Part shown: one piece after another, positions 8,398 through 16,828 of the stretch
Layout of the letters: each line of letters begins with the position of its first letter
How positions within the stretch are numbered: position 1 is the first letter of the stretch
Assembly (NCBI RefSeq): GCF_003610895.1
Contig: NZ_MCAS01000023.1
Coordinates: 124,001 to 188,000 of the forward strand
Direction: 5' to 3'
Length of the DNA: 64,000 bases
DNA from: Paraburkholderia fungorum
GTDB taxonomy: Bacteria > Pseudomonadota > Gammaproteobacteria > Burkholderiales > Burkholderiaceae
Notes under the pieces: generated by a model
What the model saw: the letters and a program-made list of their open reading frames with translations, nothing else
The model's database searches: none
Told to the model about the DNA's origin: nothing
Translations under genes and position numbers: made by a program

Positions 8398-9882
8398 ATG
8401 AAATCGTCGAATCATACGGTCTATGCGACAGCGGTTGGCGACGCTGGTGCGCTGGGCAGCTTGCCCTCGGGCGCGGGCGCATCGGCGGGTGGCCGCGCTG
8501 AAGAAATCGCGCTGCACGGGGCGCGTATTTCCGCGCGGCTCGACCGCTTGCCTGCCACGCGTTCAGTCTGGCAACTGGTGATGCTGCTAAGCCTCGGCCT
8601 CTTCTTCGAAGTGTACGACCTGATGTTCTCCGGCTACATCGCACCGGGTCTCGTGCGCAGCGGCATCCTCACCGCGACGACGCATGGTCTGTTCGGCACC
8701 AGCGGCGTGGCGAGTTTTATCGCCGCGCTATTCGCAGGCCTGTTCATCGGCACGGCGGCATGTGGTTTTCTTGCCGACCGCTTCGGACGGCGTGCGATCT
8801 TCACGTGGTCGTTGCTGTGGTACACCGCGGCCAACATCGTCATGGCGTTCCAGGACACGGCGTTCGGACTCAACCTTTGGCGGTTTATTGCGGGGATCGG
8901 TATCGGTGTGGAGATCGTGACGATCGGTACTTATATCTCCGAACTGGTACCGAAGCATATCCGCGGGCGCGCGTCGGCGTGTTCGCAGGCCGTCGGTTTC
9001 TGTGCGGTGCCGATCGTTGCGTTTCTATCGTATTTGCTGGTGCCGCAGCGTTACTTCGGCCTCGACGGCTGGCGTCTGATTGTATTGACCGGCGTGGTGG
9101 GCGCAATCGTGGTGTGGTGGATTCGTCTGCGTTTGCCGGAGAGTCCGCGCTGGCTCGCACAGAAAGGCCGCATCGCGGAAGCCGACGAGGTGATGAAGCG
9201 ACTCGAAGCGCGCGTCGAACGGGAATATGGGCGGCCGTTGCCCGAACCGGCATTGCCTGAACCGGTGCGCGCGCGGGCGGCGTTTCGCGATCTGCTGGTG
9301 CCGCCGTATCGCAAACGTACGCTGATGCTGATCATTTTTCACGTGTTCCAGACGATGGGTTATTACGGCTTCGCGAACTGGATTCCGACGTTGCTGATCA
9401 GGCAGGGCATTACCGTCACGACGAGTTTGATGTACGCGAGCATCATTGCGATTGCCGCGCCGCTTGGGCCGTTGCTGGGGATGTTGATTGCCGACCGCTT
9501 CGAGCGTAAGACGGTGATTATCTGCATGGCGGCGGTGAATGTGGTGTGCGGGCTGCTGTTCAGCCAGACGCGTGAGACGGTGTTGCTGGTGAGTCTTGGG
9601 GTGTGTCTTGTGCTGGCGGGCAATATTATTTCGTACAGCTATCACGCGTATCAGGCGGAGCTTTTTCCGACCAGTATTCGGGCGAGGGCGGTGGGATTTG
9701 TTTATTCGTGGAGCCGGATATCGGCGATGTTTTCCGCGTTTGTGATTGCGGGATGTTTGAGCCGCTTTGGCGTGAATGGGGTGTTTGTGTTTATCTCGGG
9801 CGCGATGGTGGTGGTGATGGTGGCCATCGGAACGCTGGGGCCGAAGACGCGGGGTGTCGCGTTGGAGGATATTTCGAAGTAG
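8398..9882 (+). CDS. MFS transporter (sugar-porter/aromatic-acid-like)
   Basis: A 494-residue, 12-helix major facilitator with a cytosolic N-terminal extension of about 55 residues. Motifs include GFLADRFGRRAIF (loop 2-3), SELVPKHIRGRAS (loop 4-5), PESPRWLAQKGR in the central loop and ADRFERKTV (loop 8-9). These fit the sugar-porter/AAHS/niacin-transporter branch that carries sugars or small organic acids. It follows the CoA-transferase by 200 bp on the same strand and is a natural candidate for substrate uptake in that pathway. The last third is noticeably richer in G and T than the first, approaching the repeat region. Confidence 0.88.
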   Translation: MKSSNHTVYATAVGDAGALGSLPSGAGASAGGRAEEIALHGARISARLDRLPATRSVWQLVMLLSLGLFFEVYDLMFSGYIAPGLVRSGILTATTHGLFGTSGVASFIAALFAGLFIGTAACGFLADRFGRRAIFTWSLLWYTAANIVMAFQDTAFGLNLWRFIAGIGIGVEIVTIGTYISELVPKHIRGRASACSQAVGFCAVPIVAFLSYLLVPQRYFGLDGWRLIVLTGVVGAIVVWWIRLRLPESPRWLAQKGRIAEADEVMKRLEARVEREYGRPLPEPALPEPVRARAAFRDLLVPPYRKRTLMLIIFHVFQTMGYYGFANWIPTLLIRQGITVTTSLMYASIIAIAAPLGPLLGMLIADRFERKTVIICMAAVNVVCGLLFSQTRETVLLVSLGVCLVLAGNIISYSYHAYQAELFPTSIRARAVGFVYSWSRISAMFSAFVIAGCLSRFGVNGVFVFISGAMVVVMVAIGTLGPKTRGVALEDISK

Positions 9883-9942
9883 TGCTTTGCGGGTGGTTGA
9901 TGCCCGCCTGGCGGGGCGGGCTTGCTGCTTGTCTGGTGCTGC

Positions 9943-10083
9943 TTAGTGTTTCTTTGGGGTTGCCGAGGTGGTGGGTGCTACGCGGATCGGCGGCGCCCCC
10001 GAGGGTGTCGTGGCCGGTGTAGGCTTCTTGGCCTGCTTCGGTTTCTTTACTTCGCGGTTGCTGCGCATTTGACCTTTTGCCAT
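9943..10083 (-). CDS. Very small Lys/Arg-rich protein (46 aa)
   Basis: The ATG at 10083 is preceded by GGGGAG about 7 nt upstream. The product starts MAKGQMRSNREVKKPKQAKK, continues with a Pro/Thr/Ala-rich segment, and stops at 9943. It is strongly basic, with no signal peptide or membrane segment. I recall similar 45-70 residue proteins with a KGQ-RSNRE-KKPK core in many Burkholderiales, usually annotated as hypothetical. That is memory, not a search. Function unknown; the charge suggests nucleic-acid or ribosome association. Confidence 0.75.
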   Translation of the reverse strand: MAKGQMRSNREVKKPKQAKKPTPATTPSGAPPIRVAPTTSATPKKH

Positions 10084-10325
10084 GATGGGCTCCCCAATAG
10101 GCTTTTGTCCCTCCGCGAGGGAGCAGTGGCATAGTGTGCGCTGGTTTTTGGTTTTATGTGGATGGTTTTTGGGGTTTTTTTTTGCCTGCGCGGCGCTTGA
10201 TTGACTTTGTGCCTACGGCGTTGGTGTTTTCTTGTTCTGGTTTTTTCTTTGGCCTTTCCTTGATTTGTTAATGGTCTGGTTTGTCTGTGCGGCTGCTGCT
10301 TTGGCCTTTCCTTGTTTTGTTAGTG

Positions 10326-10407
10326 GTCTATTAGCGTTGCCCCTGTGCGGGGCGGCACTTACTTTCTTTGCCGCCGCAAAGAAAGATAAGCAAAGAAAGC
10401 GGCTCAC
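10326..10407 (+). repeat. Left inner arm of the inverted repeat
   Basis: The arm runs from GGTCTATTAGCG through GGGGCGGCACTTACTTTC to GCGGCTCAC. It is nearly identical to the reverse complement of 10764-10846. Confidence 0.85.
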
Positions 10408-10763
10408 CCCGCCAGCGCATAAGCGGGTCCCCCGCACAGTTGTGGTAGTGGTGCATCTGGAATCTGTGTTCTCGCACACTCCGCGCGAGTGACAAAGCAC
10501 TCATTCGCTCCCACTCCGCACTACGTGCGTCGCGGATGGGTCTGCCAGGGAAACCGGGAGGCTTCGGTTGAGTTCGGTGGGGGCCATCGGCTTTGTCTCG
10601 GCGATGTGTCGAAAAACGCGTTGGTTTTCGAACCGCGCTTCGGCGCGCGCAGCGCCGCCGGAAGTATGACTGCTGTGTCACCAGGGCGGAACGTGCGAGG
10701 GCACGGATTCCAGATGCACCACTACCCTCTCCAAGCCAGGGGACCCACTTATGAGCTAGCGGT

Positions 10764-10846
10764 GTGAGCCGCTTTCTTTGCTTATCTTTCTTTGCGGCGG
10801 CAAAGAAAGTAAGTGCCGCCCCGCACAGGGGCAACGCTAATAAACC
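10764..10846 (-). repeat. Right inner arm of the inverted repeat
   Basis: The arm begins GTGAGCCGCTTTCTTTGC and ends GGCAACGCTAATAAACC. It mirrors 10326-10407 with only a few differences. Confidence 0.85.
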
Positions 10847-11070
10847 AATAACAATTCAAGGAAATGCCAACGCCGCTGACAAACAGATCAAGGAAAGGCG
10901 CAAAAAATAAGTGCCGCCCCGCACAAGGGCAACGCTAATAGACCACTAAGAAATCAAGGAAAGGCCAAAGAAGTCAGATCAAGGAAAGGAAAGACCAAAG
11001 AAGAATCCAGAACAAGAAAAGGCCAAAACCACAAAAGCACAACCAAGCGCCGCGCAGGCAAAAAAAACCT

Positions 11071-12048
11071 TCACCCACTCCTACTCCTCCGCCAGGTCTC
11101 ACTCGGCAACTCCCCAAACTGCCCCCGATACTCATTGGAGAAATTCCCAAAATGCCAAAACCCCCACCGCGTAGCGACCTCGGTAACCGATCCCGAGTCC
11201 CGCAATTCCCGCCTCACATGATCGAGCCGAACAGCCCGTATATAAGCTGACGGATTCACCCCAACCGTATCCTCAAACGCATACTGCAACGTTCGCCGGC
11301 TCGCGCGAAACCGCGCACATAACTCAGCGACGGAAAGCGGACAGTCCGGCGACTCCTCCACCAGTTCGCGCACGCCCCGCACAAGCTGCCAGTTCCGCGC
11401 AGTCCGCGCCTCGAGATGCCCGTGCGGATCGGCATCCCGTATCTCCTGCAATGTCTCGGCAAGACCGAATATCACCGACTTCTCGAACGAGGCCGCCACG
11501 CCCGCGTTATTGAGCAAAGCCGGTGTCGCCGCCACCGCGTCGAGCAATCGCTTGAGTACTTCACGAAAGGCCTGCAATCTGGCCGGATCGACATTCAATA
11601 CACCAGGCCTCGCACCCAGCAACGGCGCAATGTCATCGAGCTGCGAACGCAGCCGTTCGTCATCAATCGCCTCAGGCTCGATCTCCAGATTCACCACCAC
11701 GTGCTTGTCAGGCGATAGAAACTCAAACCCGCCGTCGCCGGAAAATACATGCAGGCCGTCACGATGACTCGTCTGCCCGCACAGCAGCGCATGTCCTTCA
11801 AGCTGAAATGGAATGCCCACGGCCAGTCTGGATGGCGCGACCTGGCCGCGTTGATAGACCGTGCGGTTCAGGCGCTCCACCAATACCCGCACACCACCCG
11901 CAGCGAACGAACTCACCGAGCCGTCGAAGGCGCCGCGCGAAATCTGGCAATAGCTCTGGTTCCACGCGTCGAGCAACATCGCCTGCTCGTCGATGTTCCG
12001 GCAACAGTGGATCTCGACGGCGCTGCTTGTCTGATTGACCGGCTGCAT
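11071..12048 (-). CDS. AraC-family transcriptional regulator
   Basis: Starting at the ATG at 12048 (GGGAGAAGC just upstream) gives 325 residues beginning MQPVNQTSSAVEIHCCRNID. The N-terminal two thirds resemble the AraC-like ligand-binding domain. The C-terminal double helix-turn-helix covers about residues 225-320, with LSVAELCARFRASRRTLQYA, the second helix VTEVATRWGFWHFGNFSNEY and FGELPSETWRR. It is divergent from the SDR/APC permease pair and probably controls it. The nearest described relatives of this layout act in amine utilisation (EutR/FeaR type), but the ligand is not readable. Confidence 0.88.
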   Translation of the reverse strand: MQPVNQTSSAVEIHCCRNIDEQAMLLDAWNQSYCQISRGAFDGSVSSFAAGGVRVLVERLNRTVYQRGQVAPSRLAVGIPFQLEGHALLCGQTSHRDGLHVFSGDGGFEFLSPDKHVVVNLEIEPEAIDDERLRSQLDDIAPLLGARPGVLNVDPARLQAFREVLKRLLDAVAATPALLNNAGVAASFEKSVIFGLAETLQEIRDADPHGHLEARTARNWQLVRGVRELVEESPDCPLSVAELCARFRASRRTLQYAFEDTVGVNPSAYIRAVRLDHVRRELRDSGSVTEVATRWGFWHFGNFSNEYRGQFGELPSETWRRSRSG

Positions 12049-12369
12049 AGCTTCTCCCGATTCTGTTGGCACTCTCCGGACAGCGTGGTGCCGACCAGTG
12101 TATGCGAAAAAAAACTTGCGCCGCAGTGTTGGAGTAATCCGCCCAGAGCACATCCGCGGCTTGCGCCCCCTGTCCGCACAGGACGACGAACAGGGCGGCT
12201 GCCGCATGCAGCGAGCATTCAGGCATGGATGTAATGCATTTGTCAGCAATCCAGATTTTTACGGGATTTTTACTTTTTTGCCAATTTTGGATAGTCGCCG
12301 CTTTTTGCCGCCCCTACTTTGTGCATAACACGTCACGCAATGCATCAGGCACTGGAACGGGAGTCTCGC
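12049..12369. promoter_or_regulatory. Divergent control region between araC-type and SDR genes
   Basis: This 321-bp interval separates the two starts. An AT-rich core at about 12245-12315 (AGATTTTTACGGGATTTTTA and nearby) is the likely promoter and operator area. I saw no perfect palindrome and cannot assign individual boxes. Confidence 0.5.
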
Positions 12370-13146
12370 ATGAGCAGATCGGCAGGCAGGCTGGAAGGCA
12401 AGATCGCAATCGTGTCGGGCGGCGCAACCGGCGCGGGCGGCGCGGCGTCGCTGCTGTTCGCGCAGGAGGGCGCGCAGGTCGCGGTGGTGGATGTCAATAC
12501 CGATGCGGGCGAAGAAGTCGTGACGCGCATTCGCGCGGCCGGCGGCACGGCCGAACTGGTGGCCGCCGACGTATCGAAGCGCGAAGCCGTGGACGCCGCC
12601 GTGGCGAACGTCATGGCGCGCTTCGGACGCATCGACGTGCTGTTCAACCACGCGGGCAGCATCGTTGTGAAGCCGTTTGTCGATACTACCGACGAAGACT
12701 ACGACTGGCTCATGAACGTCAACGTAAAAAGCATGTTCATGATGACGCGCGCAGTGCTTCCGCACATGCTCGCCGCAGGCGGTGGCTCGATCGTGTGCAC
12801 GGCGTCGATTTCGTCCGTGGCGGCCACGCCGCTCGAGGTGCTGTATTGCACGACCAAAGGCGCGTGCGCGATGTTCGCGCGCTCGATTGCCGTCGAGTAT
12901 CGCGATCGCGGCATTCGCTGCAATGCGGTGTGCCCCGGCTTCATCGATACGCCGCACGGGCGTCGTGAAATCAGCGCGCTCGCGAAGTATGGCTTCGATG
13001 CAAGCGAGGCGGCGCTGTCAGTGCAGCAGGGCCGTCTATGCGCGCCTGAAGAGGTCGCGCGCGCCGCGCTCTTTCTCGCCAGCGACGACGCCAGTTTCGT
13101 CAACGGCGCTCACCTGTACGTGGATAACTGCTTTACGGCTGCGTGA
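12370..13146 (+). CDS. Short-chain dehydrogenase/reductase (classical SDR)
   Basis: From the ATG at 12370 (GGGAG 6-10 nt upstream) the product is 258 residues, the classical SDR length. It has the cofactor motif SGGATGAGGAASLLF near residue 18, the DV stretch after strand 4, NHAGS near 95, the active-site serine in CTASISSVAAT near 143, and YCTTK (YxxxK) near 158. The PG motif and FIDTPHG follow. The VDVN end of strand 2 suggests NAD(H). It lies 76 bp before an APC permease, so oxidation of an alcohol or amino-alcohol imported by that permease is plausible. Confidence 0.92.
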   Translation: MSRSAGRLEGKIAIVSGGATGAGGAASLLFAQEGAQVAVVDVNTDAGEEVVTRIRAAGGTAELVAADVSKREAVDAAVANVMARFGRIDVLFNHAGSIVVKPFVDTTDEDYDWLMNVNVKSMFMMTRAVLPHMLAAGGGSIVCTASISSVAATPLEVLYCTTKGACAMFARSIAVEYRDRGIRCNAVCPGFIDTPHGRREISALAKYGFDASEAALSVQQGRLCAPEEVARAALFLASDDASFVNGAHLYVDNCFTAA

Positions 13147-13222
13147 GCCGGTCCTGCGTCGCGCGCTCACGCTTCTTCGTCGCTTAGCCGCTTCGCCATA
13201 ACCCTGTTCAAAGGATCGCGTC

Positions 13223-14761
13223 ATGGACATCAACACGGCCGTGCCGTCGGCGGAGTCCGCCGACAACGACGTCAAGCTGTTGCACAAGATGGGCTACGCG
13301 CAGGAACTGTCCCGGCGCATGGGGGCGTTCTCGAACTTCGCCGTGTCGTTTTCGCTGATCTGTATTCTGTCGGGCGGCATCACGTCGTTCCAGATGGGCT
13401 TGTCGGCGGCGGGCGGGGCGTCGATCGGACTCGGCTGGCCGCTCGGCTCGCTGTTCGCGCTAGTGGTGGCGGCGGCGATGGCGCAGATCGCGTCGTCGTA
13501 TCCGACGGCAGGCGGCCTCTATCACTGGAGTTCGATTCTGGGCGGCAAGATGTGGGGCTGGCTCACGGCGTGGCTGAATCTGCTCGGCCTCGTGTTCGTC
13601 GTCGCCGCGATCAATTACGGCACTTATGATCCGTTCTTTCGCACGCTGATCGCGCCGATGTTCGGGGTGAGTCCCGACTCGCTCGGCTGGTGGCAGCAGA
13701 CGCTCTTTCTGACGGCGATCACCGCTTCGCAAGCGTTCCTGAATCATCGCGGCATTCGCATCACCAGCAAGATCACGGATCTGTCGGGATACCTGATCTT
13801 CGTGGTGACGATCATGCTGGTGGTCTCTCTGCTGGTGTATTCGCCGGTCAAGATCGATCTGTCGCGGCTCTATACCTTCACCAACTTCACGGGCGTCGAC
13901 GGCGGCGCATGGCCCAAGCAGACCATCGCCATGGCGTTTCTGTCCGGTCTGCTGCTGACCGCCTATACGATCACGGGCTTCGACGCCTCGGCGCATACCT
14001 CGGAAGAAACGCATCAGGCGGCGCGTAATGTGCCGCGCGGCATTATCGGCTCGGTGTTCTGGTCAACGACCTTCGGCTACGTCATGGTGTGCGCCTTCGT
14101 GCTGGTGATGCCGGATATCGGCGCGGGGGTGAAGCAGGGCACGGGGTTCTTCGAAGCGATTCTCGCGCCGATTCCAGGACCGCTGCGCATTCTGATCGAA
14201 CTGCTGATGTTTTTTATCAATTACGTCTGTGGTCTCGCAGCCGTCACGTCGACCTCGCGCATGATGTTCGCGTTTGCCCGCGACGGCGGCCTGCCGGGTT
14301 CGAAGTGGCTGCGCAAAGTGAATGCGGCACACCGCACACCGGGCGCCGCGATCTGGACCTCGGCGGTGCTGGCGATCGTGGTGACCTTGTATGGCGATGC
14401 GTTCACGGTGTTGAGCGCGGGTAGCGCGGTGTTCCTGTTCATCTCATACGCCATGCCGATTGCCTCCGGCATCTTTGCCGAAGGCCGCACGTGGAAGGAA
14501 AAGGGTCCGTTCCAGTTAGGCATGCTGTCGAAACCGTTCGCGGTGGCCGCGGTGTTCGGCGCACTCGTGCTCGCCTATGTCGGCATGCAGCCGCCGAATC
14601 AGAAAGTGGTGTACGTGATTGTCGGATTGCTCGCGGTGTTGCTGGCGATCTGGTACGGCGCAGGTGTGCGCAAGAGCTTTGCCGGGCCGCCGATCGGCAA
14701 GGTGTCGAAGGAGCGCGAGCAGGAGTTGAACGGCCTGGAAGGACGGCTGGGGGAAAGCTGA
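13223..14761 (+). CDS. APC-superfamily amino-acid/amine permease
   Basis: A 512-residue protein with about twelve membrane segments and a good ribosome site (AAAGGA). The family signatures are ELSRRMGAFSNFAVSFSLIC, GITSFQMGL, the helix-3 region ASSYPTAGGLYHWSS, and TGFDASAHTSEETHQAARNV followed by PRGI. This places it in the GABA/choline-type APC branch rather than the lysine-type branch. It probably imports an amino acid, GABA-like compound or amine processed with the preceding SDR. The unit is closed by a strong hairpin shared with the convergent hydrolase gene. Confidence 0.92.
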   Translation: MDINTAVPSAESADNDVKLLHKMGYAQELSRRMGAFSNFAVSFSLICILSGGITSFQMGLSAAGGASIGLGWPLGSLFALVVAAAMAQIASSYPTAGGLYHWSSILGGKMWGWLTAWLNLLGLVFVVAAINYGTYDPFFRTLIAPMFGVSPDSLGWWQQTLFLTAITASQAFLNHRGIRITSKITDLSGYLIFVVTIMLVVSLLVYSPVKIDLSRLYTFTNFTGVDGGAWPKQTIAMAFLSGLLLTAYTITGFDASAHTSEETHQAARNVPRGIIGSVFWSTTFGYVMVCAFVLVMPDIGAGVKQGTGFFEAILAPIPGPLRILIELLMFFINYVCGLAAVTSTSRMMFAFARDGGLPGSKWLRKVNAAHRTPGAAIWTSAVLAIVVTLYGDAFTVLSAGSAVFLFISYAMPIASGIFAEGRTWKEKGPFQLGMLSKPFAVAAVFGALVLAYVGMQPPNQKVVYVIVGLLAVLLAIWYGAGVRKSFAGPPIGKVSKEREQELNGLEGRLGES

Positions 14762-14810
14762 AACTCTGCGAATGCGTGGCCTCTTGCCACCATTCACGTC
14801 TGAAAGAAAA

Positions 14811-14842
14811 AACGTCAGCCGGCCCTAAGGCTGGCTGACGTT
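14811..14842. terminator. Bidirectional terminator
   Basis: AACGTCAGCC (14811-14820) and GGCTGACGTT (14833-14842, allowing one bulge) form a strong stem. An A-run precedes it and Ts follow, between the convergent stops at 14761 and 14876. Confidence 0.85.
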
Positions 14843-14875
14843 CTTACAACTGGCGCATGACGTGGCGCTGGCGGG

Positions 14876-16828
14876 TCAGATCCCCGCGTATCCCACCGGA
14901 ACCGTGGTGTTGGCCTTGGCGACCGACGCGTTGTTCGACACGACATACACCGGCGATTCGGTCAGGTTGAGCGTCAGCGTACCGTTGCTGTAGTTCGCGC
15001 TGGACGCATTGCCCATCATGTCGATGACCTTGACCGTGCCGCTCGTGCCCGGTGCATCCACCGTGAGGCTATACGGCACGCTATAGGTCGAACTGAAGCC
15101 GACGCTTGCGTCCCACACGCTGTTGTTGTGCGTCCACAGCGCGGTGATCACGGCGCCGTTGCCCACCTGCTGGAACGCGTAGGCGTAGACGCCGGTCGGC
15201 GTGCCGTTCACCGGTCCGAGCGTATGGGTACCGTCGAGCGCGTGCGTCATCGCGCTGATTGCCATCGCGACGGGTTTCGGGCTGATGTTCGTCGCGCCAA
15301 ACGCGCCTTGCGCGTCGTTCAGGTCGAAGAACGTGCCGTAGCCGACTTCGCCCGGATAGTCCGCGCCGTAGAACACGTAGGTCTGATCCGCGCCTTCGCC
15401 GAGCGTAATGATGTGCATGCGAGCCGCGACCGCCGCTTGTGCGTACAACACGTTCGCCGTCGGGTAGTTCGGACCGTACGAGGTGCCGAGGTCGTAGCTG
15501 ATGCCGGCTTCCGTCGAGAAGAGCTTCATGCCAGGACGGTAGTCGGTGGCCATTTCCGCGCGCAGATCACGCATCTGGCCGCGCAGCGAACCTTCTGCGG
15601 TCGACGGGTCGGCATCGTAGCGCTCCGGCGGATGCGACGGCGAGGTTCCCGCGTCGTAGTAACCGTGCGTGGAAACCGCGTCGATGTACTGACCGAAGCC
15701 GAGCGGCGCGAGGCGCTTCAGGCGGGTCGTGGTCAGGCTCGGGAATGCGTCGGTAGGACCCATGACCACCGCGTTCGGATCCGTCGCGTGGAGGCCTTGA
15801 TAGACGGACTGATAGAGCGCGATGAAGTTGGCGTCGGTGTCGGTCCAGAACTGGTTGGGCTCCCACGTCACCTGATAGTAGTTCGCCGACTGGGTCGGGA
15901 AATACGCTGCGCGAATCGCGTTCGACTCGGTGCCGACGCGGCTCATGTAGCTCTGGTAGTACGAAAGATTGGTCGGCACGCTGGTGTCGTCCTGGAACGC
16001 GCCGGTGCTGCTCGCCCATGCGGGAATGCCGTCCAGACGGATCAGGCGCATCACCTTGCCGCTCGTGTAGAACGGATCGAGATTGTTGGCCGAAGGATTG
16101 AACGTGTTCGGTCCGTTCGGTTCCATGGTCGAGAGCTGGCGGTCGTCGATCGTCGACGAAATGCCGAGCGCGGCGAGCAGAGGGCCATTGTCGTTCGCGC
16201 CCTGCATGCCGAAGCGATGCTGTTCCTGATGCGCGTAGGTGACGGCAGGCACGACGCCCGACAGGTTCGGCAGCACGCCGAAGGTTGCGATGCCGACCGG
16301 ACGCGTGCCGGCTTGCGGCAACTGGCCGCCGTTCTGCGCGAGCGTGCCTGTCGCCGAGAAATAGCCGGCGAGCGTCGAGGTGCAGTTGAGCGTGATGGTT
16401 TTCGAGCCGCTCGGCACGGCGGTGCTGCCGCTCGTGGCCACGCGGCCGAGCGTGTCCGTGACGGCCCAGTTCAGCGTGTCCGCGTTCGGCACATTGGTGG
16501 TGAACGCGAGCTGGAACGTGCTGCCGGAGGCAAAGATGCGCGTGCCGTCGGTGCTGGGCGTGTCGGCGGAAATGGTGGCGCTGCCCGAACCGGCCGAGAC
16601 GGCCGGCGCTGCACAGCTGAGTGCCGCGACCGTGGTGCCCGCGCCGTTCACCGTGGCGGTGCCGCCGGTGCTGCTGTTTCCTGCTGCGCTCAAGTTGGGT
16701 GCGCTGGATGGGCTGGTGCTGCCGTTGGCCTGGCTCGCTGCGGTGGTGCCGGTGCTGCCACCGCCGCCGCCTCCGCAAGCTGCGAGTGCGAGAGAAAGTG
16801 TCGAGAGTAGGAGGAGTTGCGATTTCAT
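14876..16828 (-). CDS. Secreted lipoprotein glycoside hydrolase, clan GH-A-like (paralogue 1)
   Basis: 650 residues from the ATG at 16828. A lipoprotein signal (LSLALAACGG, cysteine near residue 18) is followed by a Gly/Ser/Thr-rich linker, a beta-rich region (about 80-190) and a TIM-barrel-like domain (about 210-540). TWEPN near residue 320 could carry the general acid, and FSTEAGISYD near 440 could carry the nucleophile, matching the two-glutamate plan of clan GH-A. A short beta domain closes the protein. It is clearly homologous to the gene at 22200, sharing RLDGIP-WAS, NYYQVTWEP, HGYYD-GT-PSHPPER and LGEGAD-(T/S)YVFY. Its position beside the EPS genes suggests it trims or degrades that polymer. 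Exact GH family not assigned. Confidence 0.75.
   Translation of the reverse strand: MKSQLLLLSTLSLALAACGGGGGGSTGTTAASQANGSTSPSSAPNLSAAGNSSTGGTATVNGAGTTVAALSCAAPAVSAGSGSATISADTPSTDGTRIFASGSTFQLAFTTNVPNADTLNWAVTDTLGRVATSGSTAVPSGSKTITLNCTSTLAGYFSATGTLAQNGGQLPQAGTRPVGIATFGVLPNLSGVVPAVTYAHQEQHRFGMQGANDNGPLLAALGISSTIDDRQLSTMEPNGPNTFNPSANNLDPFYTSGKVMRLIRLDGIPAWASSTGAFQDDTSVPTNLSYYQSYMSRVGTESNAIRAAYFPTQSANYYQVTWEPNQFWTDTDANFIALYQSVYQGLHATDPNAVVMGPTDAFPSLTTTRLKRLAPLGFGQYIDAVSTHGYYDAGTSPSHPPERYDADPSTAEGSLRGQMRDLRAEMATDYRPGMKLFSTEAGISYDLGTSYGPNYPTANVLYAQAAVAARMHIITLGEGADQTYVFYGADYPGEVGYGTFFDLNDAQGAFGATNISPKPVAMAISAMTHALDGTHTLGPVNGTPTGVYAYAFQQVGNGAVITALWTHNNSVWDASVGFSSTYSVPYSLTVDAPGTSGTVKVIDMMGNASSANYSNGTLTLNLTESPVYVVSNNASVAKANTTVPVGYAGI

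Larger units (their letters stand above)
10084..11070. other. Intergenic region filled by a large imperfect inverted repeat
   Basis: This 987-bp stretch carries no supported gene. Several short open frames on both strands are translations of the repeat arms (for example those reading FFAAAKK) and lack ribosome sites. The left half is G/T-rich and the right half A/C-rich on the + strand, as expected of a long inverted repeat. The right outer end abuts the stop codon of the AraC gene at 11071. Confidence 0.75.
10169..11070. repeat. Long (about 0.9 kb) imperfect inverted repeat with nested hairpins
   Basis: The outer ends match as reverse complements: TTTTTTTTGCCTGCGCGGCG around 10175-10200 and CGCCGCGCAGGCAAAAAAAA around 11049-11068. 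The best-conserved arms are 10326-10407 and 10764-10846. Inside them, a segment reading GTAGTGGTGCATCTGGAATC near 10445 is mirrored near 10709-10725. Each main arm also contains its own hairpin CTTTCTTTGC / GCAAAGAAAG (10362-10385; mirrored 10786-10809). A partial third copy lies at about 10909-10946. No transposase is present. Confidence 0.8.

Noticed and set aside
10213..10834. Frames reading FFAAAKK within the inverted repeat
   Set aside because: They are translations of the repeat arms and appear on both strands; no ribosome sites.
15128..16810. 560-codon plus-strand frame
   Set aside because: Antisense of the first hydrolase; Arg-rich and without ribosome site.
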